This document shows, piece by piece, positions 31,364-42,227 of a stretch of 64,000 nucleotides of DNA (its first letter is position 1; every line of letters starts with the position of its first letter). This stretch comes from Mesotaenium endlicherianum. Its lineage: Eukaryota > Streptophyta > Zygnematophyceae > Zygnematales > Mesotaeniaceae. Both the position numbers and the translations under genes were made by a program. The notes under the pieces are model-generated. The model worked only from the letters and a program-made list of their open reading frames with translations. It was not told where the DNA came from and searched no databases. The stretch is taken from positions 160,717 to 224,716 of the forward strand of contig WELA01010047.1 in assembly GCA_009602735.1 (NCBI GenBank), read 5' to 3'.

Positions 31364-33600
31364 ATGGTAAGGACAAGGTCTCAAACTAGCAACTCCCGAG
31401 ACATGGCGAGCAAGGATAACGAGAATGTCGAAAACCAGGCGAAAAGCCATGTAGCGGGAACCCGTACCTATTTTGAAGCAGTAGTAGATACTGCAGCTAG
31501 GGAGGCTGCAGATGAGGCAGGTGCTATTGCCGCAGTCGCAGCAAAGCAAGCTGAGGAGGAGAGAGCCAGGCTAGAAGCTAAACAATTAGAAAAGGCCGCT
31601 GAAGATACAGAAAGGAGGGAAAGACAGCCAGCTGACGAGCGCACTGTCGAGGAACTTATGGCATCAAGGGCCAATGTTCTGAACCCACCTCCTGCTGTAC
31701 AACTCAATGTACCCCTGAGTCAAATACGTGACCGGCTGAATGCGGCAGGAATTGCTGCTGCCGGAGCGAGAGGGACTGTTGAGGACACTACTCAACGAGT
31801 AGATGCCAATGCTGCTGCTGCATTTGCTAATCTACCACCCCAGAGTGTAGACTTGGGAGCATTGTTCGTTCAGATGCAGTCGCAAATGGCGACCATGTAT
31901 CAGTCCCAGCAGGAGGACAAAAGAATCATAATGTCCCTACTGCGGGACAGAGACCAACTGGGGTCTCACACCACTAGTGGTGGTGGCCGAGGGCCTAGTA
32001 AGCCCAAGCCGAAACCTCCCCAGGACTATGATCCTGAGGGAAACAGAAAATATTACCTGATCAAGTTTCTCGCGGATATTGAGCAGTGGCTGGAGAACTA
32101 CCCAGAACTGCAAGATTACGAGAAGGTCAGGCACACCGGTGCGCTATTGAAAGGCAGTGCCGCAGACTGGTGGCTTTACTGGAAAAGGAGAGCGTAAGGC
32201 TCGATAACTCAGTGACCCTACGTGGGTAGAGTTTGTCAAGAAGTTGCATGAGAAGTTTGATATCATCAACCAGCAGGAGAAAGCTATCTATGCGATGATC
32301 TCCCTGACACTGAAGCAGACCACTTCAATTGCTAAGTTCGCTCAAAAGTTCCAAGAGAACATGATGAAGCAGCCAGATTTGCCAGAACGGCATAGGATAG
32401 CATACTTCAGGTATGGCTTGAAATCCGAGGTCTCTGGTCATTTTGCTGAGAAAAAGTATGAGAAACTGGCTGACTTGATCCAGGATGTTGATGCCTGGGA
32501 TCAGCAGTGTAATGAATCAGTATGTTGGTTGACATAATATTCATTTACATAATATAGTTAAATAAGTACAGCCTGCTGAACTCTAGTTGATGATCAGTCT
32601 GCTGGACTTTATATTTAATATCAGTTTAATGACTCGGCCCGAAGTAGCAGGCTCAGGTCACCTTAAGTCCGCTTGCTGACACATTCTTTGACAGCCAGCT
32701 GACTTCCGTACTCGGTAGCAGCGAACTGCCTCGATATGCATCTAAGTGTAGTATACTAAATGAATGGCCAGATGACATCCCTATGATGGATGGCGATTCG
32801 GGATGATAGGAGATGGCGGTGGATTTGGTTAACCGAGGTCCTACAAACGTGGTTAACTCCCGGGTAGGCGGTGCCATCGCACTGACCGTTGAACAGTAAA
32901 CTCATTCCATGTACATATGCTAGGCATTGCTCTCGAGTTCGACATTTGGAAACGAGGCCAACTCTCTTGTACAGCTTACTGAGAGCGATCTAAATCCAAG
33001 GCGAGAAGCCATTGATATGCAGTGTCTTCTAACCTTGCTTATGTATGGGTATACTGATTTGCATAATTCATGCTAGTTTACTCGCATTTGATTTACGAGT
33101 ATTATTCACTGCTAGTGTGTTGTCCTTTGCCGTTTAACCAGTTAACGGAAATTACCATAAAGATTACTTGCTGATATAAAGATCTTCATTAATTATTAAT
33201 CACCTATTTGGTAAGACTATTCATTTCAAGCAGCAGTTCAATCACAAGCGCCAGAGTAATGCTTTGGTGTCTAAGGTTGTCAAAAAGCCCCACGGTTCCT
33301 ACAATGCAAATGAAGGAGACCAGGCTGAGGATGATCTGGGTCACGGATATCAGTATGAGTATAATGCCATACAGTCTAGAGGTAGAGGTGATTTCTCTTG
33401 AGGCGGCCATGGAAGAGGTGGTGGTAGGACAAAGCCGAGACCAGCCTCAGCAAAATCCACTTGCTACCATTGTCAGCAGTTGGGTCACTAAGAGAACAGT
33501 GTCCAGTCAAGCACCTTCCGAAGGTCGAGAGAAAAGACCAGCCGTTAAGAGACAGCAACAGTCAGTAATCCAGTCTACTGACTGTGAGGATGTTAGAAAT
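31364..33600 (+). pseudogene. gag: Gag of B1, frameshifted and split by a solo LTR
   Basis: The protein begins [14 protein letters not shown], with an Ala/Glu-rich helical N-terminus and a Ty3/gypsy capsid region ([26 protein letters not shown]). An extra A near 32187 shifts the frame and ends the first part at 32197. The capsid resumes at 32244-32507. A family-B solo LTR is inserted at 32508-33228, after which gag continues with the basic, Gly-rich segment and a damaged CCHC knuckle (CYHCQQLGH then a stop). The gag-pol overlap keeps the hairpin, but the slippery TTTAAAA reads GTTAAGA here. Confidence 0.9.
32508..33228 (+). repeat. Family-B solo LTR inside B1 gag
   Basis: 721 bp, TGTAATGAATCAG to TTCATTTCA, flanked by a perfect AGCAG duplication (32503-32507 and 33229-33233). 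It is the product of LTR-LTR recombination of a later family-B insertion. Confidence 0.95.
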
Positions 33601-36600
33601 AGTGTCGCTGTTGTCACTAGCTGCCCTCGTGGCAGGTATTATGGGTCCGGCTGAACTGGATTCACTATGCATGCCTGACAACCAGATATAGGAGACCATC
33701 AGCAATATAGACGTCCAGAGAGTGCACACTTTGGTTGCTCTTGTTCCACCCGATGTCCAACATTTCTTTGCTAAGTCAGGAGAACAATGCGAAAGTCAGG
33801 AAAAGACAGTCCCCCCTATCCTACTGCATTGCATGATTGCAGGTAGGAAGGTGAGGACATTTGTTGACGGAGGGGCGTCACATACTTTTATCCACAAGGA
33901 CTTAGTTAAGCGGCTAAGGCTGCCTACTGTCACCCAAGGGAATAGAAAAATATTCCTTGGAGATGCCTCAAGTATCCCGGGAGGAGTTATAACCAAGCCT
34001 ATTGAGGTCCAATTAGGTTCTGGCATTGCAGTTCCAACTACAATGCTTACATTTGAGGTACTCGACACTGGCTTTTATGATCTCGTGCTAGGCAGGTCCT
34101 GGCTTAATAGGCATCAGGCTCAAGTGTGTTGGAGCAGAGGTACATTTAAAGTGAGAGGAGCCAGTGATGGGCAGACTGACTTGGCACCCACCAGTGCTCG
34201 TCCTCTTGTCCTGTGTGGATGGCAAATGAAGGAAAAGAAGAGGCTTCCAGAAGGATGCAAGTTGCTGAATGCAATGGAGTTCGTCAAAAGCTGGAACCGG
34301 AAGGAAGACAGAATGTTTTTGTCTGCTGCTAAGAGAGGTACCTCCCCAACCTGAAGAAGTGGTTGAGAAAAAGGTAAGCCCTCCGGAGCACCCTACTGCT
34401 GCAAAAATTGTTGCTCANNNNNNNNNNNNNNNNNNNNNNNNNNNNNNNNNNNNNNNNNNNNNNNNNNNNNNNNNNNNNNNNNNNNNNNNNNNNNNNNNNN
34501 NNNNNNNNNNNNNTATTACCTGGTAGCCAGCCACCCTGGCAACGCACGTATGGCTTGTCTTATGTGGAGAGCGAGGAGTTGAAAATACAGATTGCAGAGC
34601 TAGAGGAAAATGGTTATATTTCTCCCAGTAAATCACCGTACGGCGCACCCATCCTATTTGTTAAGAAAAAGGATGGCAGTATGCGGATGTGTGTGGATTA
34701 CAGAGCCCTGAGCAGAATAACAGATTAGAACAAGTATGCTTTACCCAAAATTGAGGACTTGCTTGATACCTTGTCTGGCGCTAAGGTGTTCAGTAAGATA
34801 GATCTCAAGAGTGGTTATCATCAAATCAGAATTGCTGAGGGGGATGAACACAAGACTGCCTTCCGCACACGTTATGGACACTATGAGTTCAACGTGATGC
34901 CATTTGGACTGACTAATGCTCCTGCTACCTTTATGGGTGCTATGAATGACATTTTCAGACCTTATTTGGATAAGTTTGTGCAAGTTTTCCTGGATGATAT
35001 TTTAATTTTCTCTAAAGATGAAGCTCAGCACACTGAACACTTAAAGAAAGTGCTGGACACTCTGCGGAAAAATCACTTGTATGCTAAGATGAGCAAGTGT
35101 GATTTCTTTAAGGAAAGTATTGAATTCTTAGGCCACGTTGTCAGTAAAGAGGGCATCAGTGTGGATCCTAAGAAAGTCCAGACCATAAGGGACTGGCCAG
35201 TACCACAGTCTGTCTCTGAAGTTAGATCCTTCCTCGGGTTGGCTAACTACTATAGGAGATTTATTGAAAATTACTCCACAAAGGCCAAAAAACTGACTGA
35301 CCTTACTAAGAAAGACATCGGGTATGTGTGGGAGGAAGAGCAGCAGGCTGCCTTCCAGACCCTTAAAGATGCCCTTTGTTCTGCCCCAGTGCTAGCCGTG
35401 TATGACCCCAGCAAACCGGTGCAGGTGGTTACTGATGCCTCTGATTTTGCCATGGGTGCTATTTTGTTGCAGCCTGCTGACAAAACCACAAAGGATGGTA
35501 AGGTACGGCAGGAGTGGCATCCTGTGTTGTATGAGTCTATGAAATTTAATCCAGCGGAGATTAATTACTCAGTGCATGATAAAGAGCTGCTAGCTATCAT
35601 TCATGTACTCAAACAGTGGAGAGCATACTTACATGGTAAAGCTTTTAAGGTGATTACAGATCATCTAGCTCTGACCCACTTTCAGAAGAAGTCCAAGCTG
35701 TCGAGGAGGGAGAACCGCTGGAGCCAGATGCTGGAGCAGTTCCAAGTCCAGATCGACTACAAACCAGGGAAGTTGAATCCTGCTGATGCACTCTCTAGAA
35801 GACCTGACTTGCAAGAAAGGAACTTTAGTCAGCATGCCGTAGATAAAGTCCTTTGTGCACTCACTTCACTAAAGGTGAAAAAGTCCTTCCTAGAACAACT
35901 TAGGAAAGCCTACCTTTCTGACCCAACATTTGAGCCCAGCCCCACTACTGGTGTGTGTCGTGCTACTGCACTCGGGTATAAGCTTAAGGGAGGGGTCTGG
36001 GTGACTGAAACCACTTTTGGCAGGCTGAAGCTGGTCATTCCTAATAACTTGGAAATAAGGTCTCTCTTACTGAGGCAAGCTCATGACAGTCTCCTGGGTA
36101 GACATTTGGGGCAGGCCAAAACTGTTGGCAAACTGGCAAAACATTATCATTGGGAGGGGTTACCCCGGGAGGTCTTGAAATATGTCAAGTCCTGTGACCA
36201 GTGTCAGAGAAATAAGTCTCGGCACACACCACCCGGAGTTCTCTTGCAACCGCTGCCCATCCCAGCTGGACGCTGGGAAACTATATCCATGGACTGGGTG
36301 GTCTCACTACCAAGAACTGCCAATGGGCATGATTCAATACTGGTAGTCGTGGATAAACTGACAAAAATGGTCATTTTTATCCCCACAACTGTCAAAGTGA
36401 CTGCACTCAAAACAACGAGACAGTNAAAACAACGAGACATGTCTACAACCATGTAGTATGCCAAAATGGGCTCCCTTCTAATATCATCTCAGATCGCGAC
36501 TCAAAATTCACCTCTAATTTCTGGAGAGCTTTAATGGGGTTAATGGGAGTCAGGCAACTGCTTAGCACAGCAAACCACCCTCAGACTGATGGGCAGACTG

Positions 36601-37403
36601 AAAGAACTAACCGAGTTCTGCAGGAGGTGCTCAGAGCATATATAAACCAAAAACAAGATAATTGGGATGACCTGCTGCCTCAAATGCAGTTTGCGGTCAA
36701 CAGTGCGGTGCACACGTCAACGGGCAAGATTCCTTTTGAACTCAGCCTGGGTAGAGTCCCTAAGTCTACTTTAGATGTACTGAAGGAGTCTTTACCTTGC
36801 CCTGAAGGGATTGACAACCCGGTCTCCCTCCAGTTAACTCAGGAGTTTGTTGACACCGTGTCAAAAGTCCAACGAAACCTGCACAAGGCCCAAGAAAACC
36901 AACAAAAATACGCTAATCAACACCGTCGGGAACTGACATTTTCCAAGGGCGATTTAGTCAATCTGCATTCTCAGCACCTGTACCTCCCTGGTGTGGTCAA
37001 GAAAAAGCTTGGCCCTGTCTGGGTCGGTCCATATTCGGTGGTACGTGGTATCGGTCAGAATGCTTACAAACTAAACATGTCAACTGACTACAAGGGTCAC
37101 GCGGTCTTTAATATCTCCTTCATGGAACCATACATCAAAGGTGATACACTGTTCACAGGTCGGTTACCTGTCCAACCGAGACCGGTCCCAGCTGTCCGGG
37201 ACGGCGACCCCGAGGAATATGAGGTCGATGAGATATTAGACGCTCGCTCGGTGCGTCGATTGTCTAAATATGTCATGAAGTACCTCATCCGATGGAAGGG
37301 TTACGATGCCTCTGGGGACACTTGGGAATTTAAAGACCAGCTCACCAACGCCATAGGGGCGTTGAAACGGTTCCACCTTCGGGCGGCTGGGGCACCGCCC
37401 TAA
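33600..37403 (+). pseudogene. pol: Pol of B1 (protease to chromodomain), interrupted
   Basis: The protease carries [11 protein letters not shown] (Gly where Ser or Thr is usual) and VLGRSWL. RT has [29 protein letters not shown] and catalytic FLDD (near 34990). RNase H has [14 protein letters not shown]. The integrase HHCC finger is near 36080-36210. The core includes SMDWVV, SDRDSKF and HPQTDGQTER, followed by GPY module VGPYSVV. The chromodomain EYEVDEILDARSVRR...YLIRWKGYDASGDTWEF ends the protein at TAA 37401-37403. Breaks: TAG near 33689, a frame change before the gap, 96 N at 34418-34513, TAG at 34726-34728, and a bad join at N 36425 that destroys the frame between integrase segments. 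Confidence 0.93.
34418..34513. other. Assembly gap (96 N)
   Basis: N run within B1 pol between protease and RT. The homologous interval in D is about 68 bp, so the gap length is only an estimate. Confidence 1.
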
Positions 37404-37691
37404 CTGTCCCTTCAGTAGACATGGAAAGGTGACAGGAGGTCCTGTCTACATATAAGTTGGAGGGGGATGTGACAGTTAGTGACAGTTGTGACAGGCAGCC
37501 CACCTTTAAATTTAAGTTGGAGGGAGTAGTATTCTCTGATCACCTTATTACACACTCAACCTGCGCTCACACTCACTTGCTCTCCAACTCAATTTTTCCT
37601 TATATACACTCACACCAAGTATTCACACTAGGAACTCTCCCGATCGCGTCCCTCTTCATCAAGGGCACTCAGTAGCGGCAAAATATCATGA

Positions 37692-37729
37692 CTTCACTAA
37701 CTGCATTGTGTTTATGATTGAGCAGGATG
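37692..37729 (+). promoter_or_regulatory. Putative branch point and 3' splice site before ORF3 of B1
   Basis: CACTAAC (branch A about 37700) is followed 25 nt later by GAGCAG/G and immediately by the ORF3 ATG at 37727. Element C has the same sequence, and diverged element D has TACTAAC and CACAG/G at the same spacing. This suggests ORF3 is expressed from a spliced mRNA. A TATATA-like sequence near 37601 offers an internal promoter as an alternative. Confidence 0.5.
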
Positions 37730-39430
37730 ACTCAAAAGTCGGAACTCAAGAGGAAGAGAAGGGCGGAAGAGGCACACGTAGAATACTTGCAAGTCCGTGG
37801 AGACATCGAATCATCCTCCATCTCCGCTCGAGAATCACAACGACTCCAACAACAGCGGGAGGCACAGAGGAAGATCGAGGAGGAGGAACAGGCCAGACTG
37901 AGGCAGGAAGAAATGGACATAAAAGCTGCAGAGGAGGCCAAGAAAGCAGAGGAGGAGAGGCGAGCTGAGGAGAAGCGGAAGCAGCAGGCTGAAGAAGAAG
38001 AACAGAGGAGAATCAGCAGCTACCGCTACACAGTGCTGGGCAAGGGCTTTGATCTACTGGAGGAGGCCTTAAGTATGCCCAGAGAAGTCGCAGGGAGTCG
38101 CAGAAGGAAATCCTCCAGAAGGAAGGGGAGACATCCAAAAACTTTGACAAGTATATAGAGGTCAGCACAGGGCTCCTCCTCTACCACGATTACGCCAGGA
38201 TGGTAGGATATACAATAAGAGAGGCCAAGGCAATGGCCCAGGTGAACGAAGCAGGAGCTGTCTCGATTCCTGGTATCTGGGGGGCAGATAGGGTCATCAG
38301 GATGATCCCCATGGACGCGGACAGCTTCAAGGACTCAACACCCCACAACAGGTTCAAGGCCATGTACAATGAGGTGGAGAGGAGGAGCTGGGAATTCTTG
38401 GCCAGAGAAACCAGTCAGCTGGACTTTGCAGGGCACTGGTACCCTTGTACTCTCAAAAAGACAGACGCTGCCTTCTTCCAAAAGCCCACTGATTGGCNTC
38501 CTGCCTTCTTCCAAAAGCCCACCGATTGGCGGTGGATGACCATCAACATGAGGGACCAGCAGAATGACAGGGCGATGGATGAGGATTTCCTAACAGACCT
38601 AAAGGGGAACATAGTATTGCCCCCTCACATTGCGGCTTGGGACCCAAGATTGGATGGAGTCAGAGACTGCATGAGCCAAGAGATGCAGGGGGNGGCAGGG
38701 GGACAGAAGCAGGGCACGAGAGTCATTCTCCAAAGGGAAGCACGCTTATGCCAAATGGGCGAGTAAGCAGGGGGAAAAGGACCTCTATGCGGTCCGGACA
38801 CAGCAGCCCCCACCAGCACCCAAAAGGGGAAGGTCAGTAGGATATTCTTTTTCTCGGGAAGAGCTGGAGCAGCTGACAGAAGAGACCCCAGAAGTCTCAG
38901 AGGAACCCGGGGACGGAGAGGAGGAGGAGTCAGAGGAAGACGAGGAGGAAGGCGAGGAGGAGGACACTAGCCCCGCCGTGATCTTGACGCCTGCCAAATC
39001 CCCTATAAGGGAGAAGACGGGGTTGGCCATTCAGCAACTCGCTGAAGAGGAGGATATCACTTGGCTGGGGACTGCCAGAGGACAGACCCCATCTCCAGGG
39101 AAGGAGACCCAGTCAGACAGGGCAGACAGGAGGGCTGCTCGGGAAATAACCAGAGGCCTGCCAGCATCTCCCTCGCAGAGAGGGCATGTACCCTTGGCTC
39201 ATGTCATGCAACATCCTTTTGGGATGCCGGTATACGTACCTGTCAATTTGAGGGCTGCCCAGGAGAAGGCGGCCTCCTTCCAGACTGTGCAGGAGGAAAC
39301 AGCCCAGTTACTGCGTTCTCCGCGGGGTCCTTACACGGAACCTCCCTCTCTAACAGGCTTCAGAAGACCCCAAGACAGGAGGAGGTCTGGCTCCCCTGAG
39401 TATAGAGCCTCAGGGATGTCTCCCTCCTAA
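37727..39430 (+). pseudogene. ORF3 of B1: coiled-coil / unrecognised core / acidic tail protein
   Basis: An extra gene between pol and the 3' LTR. From ATG 37727, about 100 residues of highly charged Glu/Arg/Gln helix follow (probable coiled coil). Next is SSYRYTVLGKGFDLLEEA, then a core with MVGYTIREAKAMAQ, PMDADSFKD, YNEVERRSWEFLARE, HWYPCTLKK, PTDWRWMTINMRD and LPPHIAAWDPRLDG. Then come a Lys/Arg segment, a Glu/Asp-rich run of about 35 residues, and a Ser/Arg/Pro tail with GHVPLAHVMQHP ending at TAA. No known domain was recognised; it does not look like an envelope protein, since no signal peptide or membrane segment is visible. A frameshift near 38080 and N joins at 38498 and 38693 break the frame in this copy. 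Confidence 0.85.
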
Positions 39431-39515
39431 TGGCAGTAGGATGGGGACGGAAGGGACAGCACGCGGTTATTAGTGTTAGTGTTGTCAAGGCAACAACATG
39501 ATAAGTTGGAGGGAT

Positions 39516-40255
39516 TGTAATGAATCAGTATATTAGTTGATATAATATTCATTTAAATATAATAGTTAATTAAGTTTAACCTGCTGAACTCTAGTTAATA
39601 ATCAGTCTGTTGGACTTCATATTTAATATCAGTTTAATAACTCGGCCGAACGCAGCAAGCTGAAGTCAACTTCTGTCAGCTTGCTGACACATTCTTTGAC
39701 AGCCAGCTGACTCCAGTACTCGGTAGCAGCGAACTGCCTCGATATGCATCTAAGTGTGGCATGCTAGATGAATGGCCAAATGACATCCCTGTGATGAATG
39801 GCGATTCGGGATGATGGGAGATGGCGGTGGATTTGGTTAACCGAGGTCCTACCAACGTGGTTAACTCCCGGGTAGGCGGTGCCATCGCACTGACCGTTGA
39901 ACAGTAAACTCATTCCATGTACATATGCTAGGCATTGCTCTCGAGTTCGGCATTCGGAGACGAGGCCAACTCTCTTGTACAGCTTACTGAGAGAGATCTG
40001 AATCCAAGGCGAGAAGCCATTGATACGCACTGTCTTCTAACCTTGCTTATGTATGAGTTTACTGATTTGCATCATTGATGCTAGTTTACTCGCATTTGAC
40101 TTACGAGTATTATTCCCTGCTAGTGTATTGTCCTTTGCCGTTTAACGAGTTAACGGAAATACCATAAGATTACTTGCTGATATAAAGATCTTTATTAATT
40201 GTTAATTGCCTATGTGGTAAGTCGATNTGCCTATGTGGTAAGTCGATTCATTTCA
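39516..40255 (+). repeat. 3' LTR of B1
   Basis: TGTAATGAATCAG to TTCATTTCA, preceded by AAGTTGGAGGGAT (polypurine tract). It includes an artefactual 20-bp repeat around N 40227, so the true length is about 719 bp. TTACC follows. Confidence 0.93.
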
Positions 40256-40369
40256 TTACCAAAGTAACACTCCAACTTTTGTTTATTCTACAAATAGCAC
40301 TCCCAAGTTTCGTTATTACAAAACTGGCACTTTCGCATGTAAGGTCAGGCCACGTAGGCCTTACATGAT

Positions 40370-41089
40370 CAAATGACGTGTCACACGAATTCGCACGCGA
40401 CCCTACCTGATACACCACTTCTCTCTTTCGCTTCCAAAATCGACCACCACCACTTTTCCAACTGCCCAATTTCACGAACCAAACTACCTAAGGACGCCCA
40501 AAAATTGGTCCACAGGTATTTTCGTGACCTGTTTTTTGCGCCTTTATTTTCTAACCCTATATTTCCTTGACAGACTATATTTATCGCATTCTATGCTATT
40601 TCAAGTAAGAGCGTAATTACAAGTAGCTATTTGTAGCGGCTGAGTCAAATAGTTAGTTAGTATGGCACATTGCCATTGAGGTTGCCTGTGGCTATCCTTT
40701 CCTATTTGTAAGCATGTTGCACCTGGGAACATTCCTCACGTCCTACAGTTAACCGCCAACGTTTTACCTACATTTAACCACCCCGTTTTACCTACATTTA
40801 CCCACCATAAGATTTACCTAGTTGACCCGCCGAGGTTTAGGCCCAGCTATGGAGTTCAAAAAGTCGTCTTTGATTTGGAGGCGCGGCAAAGCGGTCAATG
40901 CCTTCAAAAAGTTTTGGAGAGTAGAATGAAGGTAGCGACAATGTGTCCACCCGAAATTTGGCGTCCTTGGGCAGTTTGGATCGCGAAGATGGGTCAGTTA
41001 CAATAGTGTTGGTGGAAGATTTTGGAAACGAAAGAGAGAAATGGTGTGTCAGGAAGGGTCGCGTGCGAATTCGTGTGGCACGTCATTTG
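40370..41089. repeat. Inverted repeat with 84-bp arms
   Basis: 40370-40453 and 41006-41089 are inverted copies at about 88-90% identity. They are separated by about 550 bp of AT-rich DNA without a gene. CGTCATTTGTTTTT occurs just before the block on the left (ending at 30597, before B1) and again at 41081-41094, so the whole may be one ~0.85-kb element inserted in the satellite and later hit by B1. Confidence 0.65.
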
Positions 41090-41421
41090 TTTTTCTTTTG
41101 TGTTTGTGCAGGGGCGCCCGGCGTCGACTGACGGGCCATGTCCGCTGGCGGGAGGGGAGCGAGGGGCGGACCGGGGCCGAGTTGAGTTGTGTCAACCCTC
41201 CCTCGTCTTTTCAGAGTTGGACATGGCGCGGGGCCTCTTCTTGCTTGGCCCCGCCTTGTTTTTGTGATAGTTCATTTTGTTGATTCTGTAGATTTTGTTG
41301 ATTTTGTTCCGACGGCAACGGCGGACGTCGATGCCGTCAACGTTTTGAGTTTTGTCGTGCATGTTTCGGTTTGTCGTCATCGTTCCGGGGCGTCCGTGAG
41401 GGGAACTTTGTCGGCCCCCTC
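41081..41421. repeat. GC-rich satellite, partial unit left of element C
   Basis: From GTCATTTGTTTTTCTTTTG to GTCGGCCCCCTC, the second half of the satellite unit. It continues directly at 58251 (ACAAAAATTCAATCG) once element C is removed. Confidence 0.85.
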
Positions 41422-42142
41422 TGAAATAAATCGTCTTACCAAATAGGCGATTAACAGTTAATAAAGATCTTTATATCAGCAAGTAATCTCTATGGTATTT
41501 TCCGTTAACTGGTTAAACGGCAAAGGACAACACACTATCAGTGAATAATACTCGTAAGTCAAATGCGAGTAAACTAGCATCAATAATGCAAATCAGTAAA
41601 CTCATACATAAGCAAGGTTAGAAGACAGTGCGTATCAATGGCTTCTCGCCTTGGATTCAGATGGCTCTCAGTAAGCTGTACAAGAGAGTTGGCCTCGTTT
41701 GCGAATCCCCAACTCAAGAGCAATGCTTAGCATATGTACATGGAATGAGTTTACTGTTCAACAGTCAGTGCGATGGCACCGCCTACCCGGGAGTTAACCA
41801 CGTTGGTAGGACCTCGGTTAACCAAATCCACCGCCATCTCCCATCATCCCGAATCGCCATCCATCATAGGGATGTCATTTGGCCATTCATCTAGCATACC
41901 ACACTTAGATGCATATCGAGGCAGTTCGCTGCTACCGAGTACGGAAGTCAGCTGGCTGTCAAAGAATGGGTCAGCACGCTGACTTATATGGACTTCAACC
42001 TGCTGCTTCCGGTTGAATCATTAAACTGATAATTATGTAAAGTCCAGCAGACTGACTATTAACTAAAGTTCAGCAGGCTGAACTTAATTTAAGTATTATA
42101 TTTAAATAAATATTATATCCACTAATATACTGATTCATTACA
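41422..42142 (-). repeat. 3' LTR of C
   Basis: 721 bp; the plus strand reads TGAAATAAATCG to GATTCATTACA. It is bordered internally by the polypurine tract complement ATCCCTCCAGCTTAACTT. Confidence 0.95.
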
Positions 42143-42227
42143 ATCCCTCCAGCTTAACTTGTTGTCGCCTCGACAACACTAACACTAATAACAGCGTGCT
42201 GTCCCTTCCGGCCCCATCCTACTGCCA

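Larger units (their letters stand above)
30609..40255 (+). mobile_element. B1: family-B Ty3/gypsy chromovirus with third ORF
   Basis: An element of about 9.6 kb with ~720-bp LTRs and target duplication TTACC at 30604-30608 and 40256-40260. Order: LTR, primer-binding site, gag, pol with chromodomain, ORF3, polypurine tract, LTR. gag is interrupted by a solo LTR and a frameshift, pol by TAG codons, a 96-N gap and a single-N join, and ORF3 by frame breaks at N joins. This copy is dead but structurally complete. Confidence 0.95.

Noticed and set aside
36425-36425. True frameshift in B1 integrase
   Set aside because: The break coincides with an N and a 14-bp repeated flank, so it is an assembly join.
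37727-39430. ORF3 as an envelope gene
   Set aside because: The position fits, but no signal peptide, membrane segment, cysteine pattern or fusion peptide is visible in any copy.
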